A DNA stretch of 64,000 nt from Branchiostoma floridae. Taxonomy: Eukaryota; Chordata; Leptocardii; Amphioxiformes; Branchiostomatidae. The DNA lies in assembly GCF_000003815.2 (NCBI RefSeq), contig NC_049986.1, positions 876,864-940,863 of the forward strand. The letters run 5' to 3'. Under the pieces are notes generated by a model. It worked only from the letters and a program-made list of their open reading frames with translations. It was not told the DNA's origin and ran no database searches. This document shows positions 56,041 through 64,000 of the stretch, piece by piece; positions within the stretch are counted from its first letter, which is position 1; each line of letters begins with the position of its first letter. Both the position numbers and the translations under genes were made by a program.

Positions 56041-59000
56041 TTATCGCTTAGCACCGACTGTGAACGATGTCTCCCCACAGAGCGCGGCAGTGGCTCGTAG
56101 GATGGAGTTTTGGTGCGCTGGGTTTCTCACTCCCATCGTCCTTAGCGCGCGGTCATCCAGCTCAGCCAAGATGGCGCCGTCAACCCCCTTCTGTCGGAAA
56201 GTTTCCGTGTATTCATCCAGTCTCAAGGACTGAAGAAACTCTACAACGTCCTCCACTGTCATGTGGTATACTTCAGAGTCTTTGTTTCCTGTTGAGATGT
56301 CAAGAAATTACATTTCAGTAAGAAAATACACCGAGCTTGAAAACTGTTTATTGTACAGAAATCGGTAAGTAGAATATCAATATCTGTTTTATCTGATATA
56401 GAATACGTTATGTATTCAATTTTGACTCAAAAGTTTCTGGAAATGCAGAGTGTTTACTCACCTATGGTGTTGACGTTGATAACGCAGTCATTTCCAGTTT
56501 GAATAACGATGTTCCCAACTCCAGTTACACCAGCGTTGTTCACAGCGGCACTGGCTTTTCCGCTTGTTGGCAGCGATTTGGAGTTGGCTGTGGAATTTAA
56601 GTCAAATGTTATATTTATTCAATAACGCGAAAACTATTATACCAGATGACAGAAAAATGATATGTATAGAAGAAACTGTGTTCCAAAAAGAGAATGCCAA
56701 AAGAGAAGCAATTTCTACCAGGAGTGGGGTTCGAACCCACGAAGACATACGTCCATTGGAACTTAAGTCCAACGCCTTAACCACTCGGCCATCCTGGTAA
56801 GCATATCACCGGAGTTGTTACTAACGCACTAGTAAGACTTTCGAAGATAATCGACTAACTTTTCGATTTTTCGGTCAAATATGTCATATACTTGTGATTT
56901 TTTTAGACTATACAATTTTACTGCAAAAATTGGTTAGGCCAAGTACATTAATACCGACGTTAGGGTTAAGTTGACAGTATGTATGTCTTACCTTCTTCCT
57001 CTGCTCTCAGAGGAGAAACTAAAGACGTTCTGAAGAAAGAGGTTCCTCCGGATCTCGGGCACACCATCATATCTTCTTCGGGAGCTGGCTGGTCTAAGAT
57101 CTGGCCGGGAAAACGGTACCTACGGAACAAAAACGCTGTTTTGATAAGGTCATTTCAACATCAACAACTGCACGATTTGGACCTATGAAAATGTACAAGA
57201 AAGGCCAATCGTGCAAGCGTGATCGGTGTTGTTTCAATGTGCTGTGATCAAACATGTCATTTTTCATGAGTTGGGATGGCTATAGACAGTATAAGTCAAG
57301 GTTGACCAAACAGTCGCAGTTTCACAACAAAAGAGGTATGGACGCACCTGTCACCAACAGCGTTGTTCTTGACGCAGTGCGGACACGTGACAAAGGAAGT
57401 GTGGGTCAGTCCAGGCCATTCCTTCATAAGGTTGTCCAGCTCTTCTTGAAGCGGAAGTAGGGCCTTCCACATCCGGTTGACGTCGATGGTGTCAGCCCTG
57501 GTTGTTATGACGATGTCGATCTCGTCATTGGGGTTGATGACGTCAAATCGTGAGGTCAACTGTGTTCCGGGGGCGTTCTCGTTCCCAGAGTCTCCTGAGC
57601 GGCGCAGGGTTCTCTGGACCAGGATCTGAAGGTCGCCCTTGCAGGCCATGACGCCATCTTTCCAGTCTTGTCTGTAGGTCACGTGCGGATGGATTCGGAC
57701 ACAAAGACGTTCAAACAGTCCCGGTGGACAAAAACCCTTCAGTGTGTGACCTAGTTCGATTTGATCTTGGCTCTCAGAGATTTGTGCTGGCCACACTTTG
57801 TTGTAGGTCTTTGGAGGGCTACTCTGGAGGTATGACGGGAACCGATACTGTTGATCCGTACCAAAGATAGCGGCTGTTGAAGGGCTGACCGGAACAGGGT
57901 AGCAAAGACCGAACTCTAACAGCAGATCCATCACAAGGTCCGACTGAAGCATCACGGGACTGTCGGAGAGGAGCATGTGGATCACATCACGTGACAAGAG
58001 GCCATTTTGGAGCAAGGAGGTTTTGACTCTATCCAGCTCCATGCTAAGCATGTCTTCAAATCGTGGGTTATCGACGCTGAACACCGAATCGGTGTCGTAG
58101 TGGAACAAGCCCTTGAAGATCTCAACTATACAAACAGGATCTGGGAACACGTGATCACGAAGAGCCTCGTTTTCACTGTAATGCAAGATGGCGCCCTTCC
58201 GGTGAAGGTATCCAACCGCAGTATTCATGCTTATCTCCGAGGTGAGACCAACCTCCGATGCAATCTGTCGACACACTGACCTTGAAACTGAAAAGCTCTT
58301 CTCTTTTCTTAGAGATTCAAGTCTTGTCTCTAGATCAGCCCATGTCTTCGGCAGTACTCGGCGTAAGTCTGGGAAGGTGGAGGTGTCTTCCAACACCCTT
58401 AAGATTTCAGCTCGCAGTGCGTTGACTCCCTGAAGACCCTCTGCCGAACTCAGCGGGAAGACTCGGGAGAACTTCAGCGGTTTGGAGTCATGTAGTTCCG
58501 TCAGGCGTTTGATGTATCCGTCTTGAGTGGAGTTTGAACTGTCGCCGCGGACGCCTTGAAGCTCCTTGGTGATCTTTCTTATTTGTCGGTCAAGATCCTT
58601 CACGTGATTTTCTTGCATTTGGCCAATTTGTGTTTCGATGTCTTCACATTTCGTCCGAATTTCTTCTACGTCTTTTATCTGGTCCACGTGTGTTCCCGCC
58701 AAAAGGACGTGTGTCCCAGGTACCCTTGCGCGAAGTATGTCCACCCATTTGCCGACAGACGTTGGGAACGCCTCTTTCCTGTACCTGGCGAGGTCCACCG
58801 TTAGGATATGGAGGCTTCCCTTAGTGAGGAACAGCTGGTGGGTCATGTGGTAGATGGGATGTCCGCCAAAGTCGTACACAAGCAACGTAACATTGCCCTC
58901 TGCCGACCACGGTGTGATCTGCACCCCATGCGTGCGGTCTTCCTCTTTTGTAAGTACAGAAACGTCCTGAGTCAAGGCATTACAGAGGCTAGTTTTCCCC

Positions 59001-59866
59001 GAGAGAGGCGTCCCGACCAGGGTTAGCTTTACTTGCGGCACAACAGTCGCTGTAGACCGCCCAAGTTCGTCCTGGTAGGCGGCGATGGACTCAATTCCTC
59101 CCGCGCAAACTTCATGTGGAGGCTGGCATAGGGGGTTGTTCTTAAGTCGGAGATCAGCTCTTTTTTTGATGTTGACTAGACTTCCAAACCCCATTGGCAG
59201 CGCGGTGATTCGATTATCTTGTAGATGAAGAACGGTCAACGACGTCATCCTACAAATCGATTCCGGAAGTGACGTCAGCTCATTCTTGTCCAGGTAAAGG
59301 TTCTCAAGTTTGTTCAACTTGCAAATGTCTTCCGGTATCTTCCTCAACTTATTTCCGCTAAAGTTGAGAATCTTGAGGTTGACGAGACAGAGAACTTGGT
59401 CAGGAAAATCTTCGAAACGATTATTACCGAACCACAGATCGGCTAAGTTCGTCAGCTTGCCGAAGTCACGAGGAAGAGACGAGACCCCGTTGTCTCCAAG
59501 ATAGAACATTTCCAGTTTGCGTAAGTTGCAAAAGGCTTCTGGAAGATTTTGCAGCTTGTTTTTGTACAACCGTAGCATCTTCAACTTTTGCAATACTTCG
59601 ATATTTTCTGGAACTTCCGCTAACTCGTTGCATCCGATGTCTAATTCCTCTAACTCTATAAGCTCCAAAAGCTGTTCAGGGAAGGATTTAAAGTTATTGT
59701 CCCACAACTTGACATTCACTAAACCCTTCAGGTTGCGGAAATCGTCCGGCAGGCAAGACAGATGGTTTTGTCTCATGTTTAGTTCTCTAAGGTCTTTACC
59801 AGCCCGAAGCACGTGAGAAGGAACCTTTGTAAGGCCCTTCTTCTGAAGTTCTATTTGCCGAGACAT
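56041..59866 (-). CDS. LRR-Roc-COR (ROCO) GTPase with RHIM-like motif and C-terminal SAM domain, four exons, 1006 aa
   Basis: Minus-strand exons 57348-59866, 56992-57119, 56462-56587, 56041-56288; phases 2, 1, 1, all GT-AG. Residues 5-265 carry leucine-rich repeats of the LxxLPxxI type. A Roc GTPase domain follows: P-loop GTPLSGKTS 285-293, G3 DFGG 332-335, G4 THVD 392-395, G5-like SSAEG 473-477. A COR region follows (about 495-700), then CPHC at about 828 and VCP in exon 2, possibly a small zinc site. Exon 3 gives a Ser/Ala linker and GNIVIQTGNDCVINV (907-921), RHIM-like. Exon 4 is a SAM domain (about 933-990). No kinase domain, so nearer MFHAS1-like than LRRK. Start at 59866 is inferred: an in-frame extension to 59995 is translated from an antisense SINE. 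Likely a cytosolic immune or cell-death signalling scaffold (inference). Confidence 0.88.
56716..56798 (-). tRNA. tRNA-Leu (anticodon TAA), 83 nt
   Basis: On the minus strand: acceptor stem ACCAGGA/TCCTGGT pairs perfectly, with A box TGGCCGAGTGGTTAAGGC, anticodon stem TTGGA/TCCAA around CTTAAGT, a long variable arm as expected for leucine, B box GGTTCGAACCC, discriminator A, and a TTTT stop about 17 nt downstream. No intron. It lies in the ROCO-gene intron between exons 2 and 3, in the same orientation, and looks functional. Confidence 0.96.
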
Positions 59867-59929
59867 CTTCGCCTTGGACAAACTTGAGAACCAGGTAAAC
59901 TGTTCAGGAAGCCAGGAACTGTCTGGCGT

Positions 59930-60125
59930 CGTGTGTAGCGTAAATGGTGGAGCGCGTTCGGCTCGGAATCTAGAGGTCCCGAGTTCGATATCCACCGTGC
60001 CCCCGACGCTGTGCCCTTGGGAAAGGCACTTTACACAGCTTTCCTCACTTCACCCATGTGTAAAAATGGGTACCCGACTTCGGTCGTAAAGGTAAAGGAA
60101 AAGACTGCAATATGGATTGTACAGC
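59930..60125 (+). mobile_element. tRNA-derived SINE
   Basis: The tRNA-like head has an A box (TGGTGGAGCGCG), TTCGGCTCGGAATCTAGAGG and a B box (GAGTTCGATATCC). It is followed by the conserved-looking body GTGCCCTTGGGAAAGGCACT ... TCACTTCACCCATGTGTAAA ... GGGTACCCGACTTCGGTCG. Its plus-strand orientation is antisense to the ROCO gene, about 65 bp upstream of that gene's start codon. Possibly related to the deuterostome Deu-domain SINEs, which I cannot verify. Confidence 0.75.
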
Positions 60126-60414
60126 ACAGGGTCGCCTCTTCTCTCATGATCTCACTGTACTGTTATACTGGCACGGCTGCTCTATTCCGCTAGGTGGCTC
60201 TGTTTCATGTTGAGACGCTCTTGGCAGACACCCAACATATCGTCTTTCATGTCACGTTCAACCGTACCTTTCGAAAGAAAACAGACGTGGTAAGTATAAA
60301 ACATCTGCTAGCTAGGATTTCACTATCGATTGTATTTCGTGGCAGGGGAATGACTCATAACATTGTTATCATAATGGTATGTCATACTCATAGCAACGGG
60401 CTGTGTTTTAACAA

Positions 60415-60925
60415 GTGGAGGAAAATGAATGTCTTTTGGCACCAAACAGAAGTGCTCCTTGCTTCTGTGACTTTGTGGACATCTCGGGGATAGGACAGGA
60501 ACTATTGCAGTGGATGTCACTTGAAGACAGAAGGAAAATGTCCAGACTTTCCATGATGTACAAAATGACCAATAAACTGGTGGACGTACCAACGGATAAG
60601 TATCTAATACCAGCTCAAAAAAGAACAAGAAACAGTCATGCCTTCAAATACCAGAGTTACCAACCTAGGATTGATGTGTTCAAAAATTCGTACTTTCCCA
60701 GAACTATCGTAGAGTGGAACTTGTTATCACCAAGTACAGTAGGGGCATCTTCTCTTGGTAGTTTTAAAGAACGCTTGCAGATAGATGTGCAAAAGTTAGG
60801 GGTAACGAGTCGTTCGGTGTAATATAACCAGCTGCTGCCGCGCCGCGTGCCTGCAAAGCTGGTGTGTTACGCCGAACGGCGGTTATACCGGCTATATAGA
60901 TACAGATACAGATACAGAACTAACT
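60415..60925 (+). mobile_element. 3' fragment of a CR1/L2-like non-LTR retrotransposon
   Basis: The frame 60415-60822 contains MSLEDRRKMSRLSMMYKM, VDVPTDKYL, FKNSYFPRTIVEWNLL and SLGSFKERL, the standard C-terminal tail of the CR1/L2/jockey-type reverse-transcriptase ORF. The 3' UTR has a stem (CGTTCGGTGTAA / TTACGCCGAACG) and ends in the short tandem tail ATACAG. 5'-truncated, with no RT core. Confidence 0.85.
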
Positions 60926-61070
60926 AAGAGTAAACGTAACAAATGAGTAATGAAAATTTGCCCAAAATGGTTGACGACAATTTACACAAACTACTGATCT
61001 AACTCCTAAGAAACTGCACCAAAACACTCTCCTATGTACTTACCTTAGCTAGGAGGTTATATTTTGAGCG

Positions 61071-61113
<43 letters not shown>

Positions 61114-64000
61114 TTTCAGACTAACTTTCTTCTTATGACGACCATATTTAGTCATCCCGGTCTACGTCATCGGTTTATATTTACAAATAGCCAATCATCT
61201 ACTGTTAACGGCGACCTCTAGACGTTACATACAGCATGGATTAACTATAGAAAATACAAGATAGAATGCTTCAAGCTTGTTGCCTTCAGAAACAATTCAC
61301 TAGTTAGTGTCCACAACCAAACCAAGGAGGTTATAGTGAAACTTCGTTGTAAATAGGGCATATCTGTGTCACTTCACATGACAGGCACCTCAACATGTCT
61401 TACTGAGAAAGCGTGTAACCGATAACAACTCTGCTTATATTTACCATGTCTGTGTTAATGGTTAGACAAGCGTGTTTGGGTTGACATATGTCAATAATGA
61501 CTCACATGCAATGACCCAAATAAAGAGTACGAACAATTGATTCACAGCACTGGACAAATATAAAACATCTACCAATTGTTTGACGAGGCTGAGCATAAAT
61601 AATTCACACACAATGCACCTATACTAGAACACATTCAGCAAGAAAGAATGTTTAACTGTGAGGGACGATTCAGATCGCTATTGATGACTCACCCACACGT
61701 TGGGAGGTATTTAAAGATGGAGGCGAGTGGCGAACTGTGGTGATGTGATGCTCAAGTAAAGACACGTATTTTCTTATCAAACCTTGATCGATCGTACCAT
61801 TATCTGCTCCTTGCCAGCCTCAAGGTACGATCTGTCATCCCGTTTCACTCCAACATCCCTCCATTGCGCTGGAAGTCCCCGTTTTCCCCTAGACTCATCC
61901 AGCCGAATCATGTAGCCACACCGCATCACTATATGCAGCTGTCATATGACGTCATGGGAATCCCCTATATCGAAACGTCAAGGGTCAATGGGCGGTACTA
62001 CTTGTAGGAAGGGGGCTCTCGAGTCTGTTTTAACAGTGAAAATTCATAATGTATTGATGATTGTTGCTACTGAAAATGATTTTACATGATTTGTGGTTTT
62101 GTACTTACGTTAGAACGTTGACAGAAATGAATTTTACTTGTCTCAGAAGCATTTGAGGACAAGTTGCTACTGAAACCTTTAATACTGAAAGCTTTCATAG
62201 ACAGTTGAAAGTAAGTCGTTGAATGGTGAATCACAGACACAATTTCAGGCACTGGTAGAGCTAGTTATATCAAGGAGGTTGAAGTGATTTTTAAAGCTCA
62301 TTGGTTTGATATCATTTTCATGAAACTCACGCTGCAGTTGCTGTGGGCTCCAATAGAGGTCGCTCCTGGTCTTTGTTTTGTTGTTGCACATGTGTGTACT
62401 AGTATTGCCTCACTTTCGAATACTAGTATGACGTTACGTTTCATTTCGTCGTAAATACAAATCAAACATGTCTTCATCCATCTCTTTCTCAATACTATAG
62501 ACAGTAGCAAATGATCTCTTAAAATTTGCATACATTTTGTCATATACATTTTGTTGAACGAAAAAAACAATCACAAAGAAGCTCAAGTATTGATTTCCAG
62601 ATTTATTAATTCTTGTTCTCAATCCAACAATATTGATGTTATTCATCACCAAGGCAATATCACAATTCAAGTTGCCATTCCCAAAATATATTATTTCGAT
62701 CGCACAGACAAGTGAAAAACGTGATGTTTAGAGCTTGAGTTACATGATAACGATTTTATACAGTTTTGTTTCGACTTGGATAATGTTATGTATATGGTAT
62801 GTATTACACGTGCTTCTCTATTACCGTGTATTGCCTAATTACTGCGCAAACGGTTTACTGTGTACGAGGCAGTCATTCACATATATAGCCGCACTGACAA
62901 AAATACTATACTTACTGTAGTTACACTTGTGTGGCGTTTATGATTTAAGTACGAGGCTCTAGAAAAAATAACAAATCAACTAGAAAGGTAATATTTGCAA
63001 GCAAATACAGAATGTTACCTTCACATGTTGTAGTCTAACACTGGCAACTGTTTTGTTCATTCTTATTTGAATACATTTCTAAATGTAGTGACCCGAGCCC
63101 CTCTAGATCTGACGTTTGCTACATTATGTAACCAAACACCACAGGGTGCCTGCTACTTTACCGGTTACCATGGTGACAGCCGTCTGGTCCAGGTCGTTGA
63201 CCTTATTTGCGCGGAAAAGAAGAAGAAGAAACAAAGCAAAAACAATATGTTCCCTTCTGTGAAGGTAACATAATAACTATATAATGCGCCATATCAGAAT
63301 GCCCAATCGTCGTACCACATGACCAAACACATTTTACCCTTTTTTTAGCCATTGAGTTGATGAATTCTGATAGTATCTCTTTATACAATTGCTTTAGAAA
63401 GGCCGTGCCGCTTTTGATATATCTAACTTAAGGTACTTTTTGTACATCCATTTTATCTAGCTGTTTTATATACATCCTAGATATGGTGATAGTACTCTGA
63501 TTTTTTTCTCAGTTGTACTTTGTACTAATTTATTTACAGATTGTATGATCCCGTATGTACACTTTCCTGTGCCTGGCTCATGTACTTTTTTTTATAAACT
63601 ACCTTTCGGTACTATCAGATCCGTGACAATGCCATTGACAATGCACATGAGGTGTGCTCTATTCTATTCTGTTCTGTTCTTTTCACTGCATTGTCTTCTG
63701 TGGTACATAATACGGTGAGTGCATATGATTGTGCCCATTGTACACTTTGCTTTGTCTGATTGCATTCTGAATATAGTTTTGGATGTGTAATTGTTTTTTC
63801 AGTGGCACGACAATTAGAAATGTCTGATCATGACGTTTGTTTCTGCAGCGAGTTTACCTATAGTTATTATCTACAGTTCTACCACATAGCGTCCTTCGAA
63901 GACTTTGAGCTGGCTTTTATTCTTTGCAGAGGGAACTGTTTCAAAGTTTCGCTTGTTTCAAAGTGGCCTTAGGTTCTCTATCGCAGGGAGTTTGCCAGTG
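60926..64000. other. Right-hand unassigned region
   Basis: A (TCTG)n microsatellite lies at 61075-61112, with scattered AT-rich sequence around it. I find no exon with splice sites and domain content. The 5' UTR and promoter of the ROCO gene may lie here. Short frames at 62298-63273 and 63760-63972 look spurious. Confidence 0.4.

Noticed and set aside
59867-59995. N-terminal extension of the ROCO frame (about 43 residues)
   Set aside because: Most of it is antisense SINE sequence; the methionine at 59866 starts right before the LRR region with a reasonable context. Kept only as a finding.

Overview
The window is eukaryotic and most likely a cephalochordate (lancelet, Branchiostoma) genome scaffold. 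Genes are split by many introns with GT-AG borders and consistent phases. The gene families (Gal3-O-sulfotransferase, extracellular LRR protein, tandem SLC16-type monocarboxylate transporters, LRR-ROCO GTPase with a SAM domain) are of the kind tandemly expanded in lancelets. Introns and spacers are crowded with short fold-back transposons, SINE-like pieces and 5'-truncated non-LTR retroelements. Four N runs (22434-22533, 47476-47575, 50788-50887, 54609-55052) show it is a draft assembly. The species call is an inference from content; no search was run.

Layout. 1-493: last coding exon of one galactose 3-O-sulfotransferase (Gal3ST) paralogue. 1656-12477 (+): a complete second Gal3ST paralogue in nine coding exons (475 residues). 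Its third intron holds an intact, very young gag-pro LTR retroelement (3459-6528; the two LTRs read identical and are flanked by a CCCCG target duplication). Other introns hold several MITEs and a minisatellite grown from an exon-intron junction. 13144-16682 (+): a four-exon secreted leucine-rich-repeat protein with LRRNT, about 20 LRRs and LRRCT. 17853-39573 (-): four tandem SLC16-type transporter genes, called here MCT-A to MCT-D. A and D have open frames; B and C each carry one frameshift in exon 3. The first three have tandem arrays of their own start-codon exon just upstream. 39.6-55.3 kb: gene-poor, repeat-rich spacer with three of the gaps. 56041-59866 (-): a four-exon LRR-Roc-COR protein with a short zinc-like CPxC stretch, a RHIM-like beta-amyloid motif and a C-terminal SAM domain. 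A tRNA-Leu(TAA) gene lies in its second intron. 59.9-64 kb: a SINE, a non-LTR retroelement 3' fragment and unassigned sequence.

How it fits together. The genes are not an operon. Gal3ST is a Golgi enzyme, the LRR protein is secreted, the SLC16 proteins are 12-helix plasma-membrane carriers, and the ROCO-SAM protein is a cytosolic signalling GTPase. The shared theme is local duplication: two Gal3ST genes, four transporters with signs of gene conversion and recombination, and duplicated spacers that give filled and empty sites for several transposons. Most striking are two independent cases of tandem repeats seeded on splice junctions, the mosaic and frameshifted transporter copies, the RT-less gag-pro element with a SCAN-like capsid region, and the RHIM-like segment between the ROCO and SAM domains.
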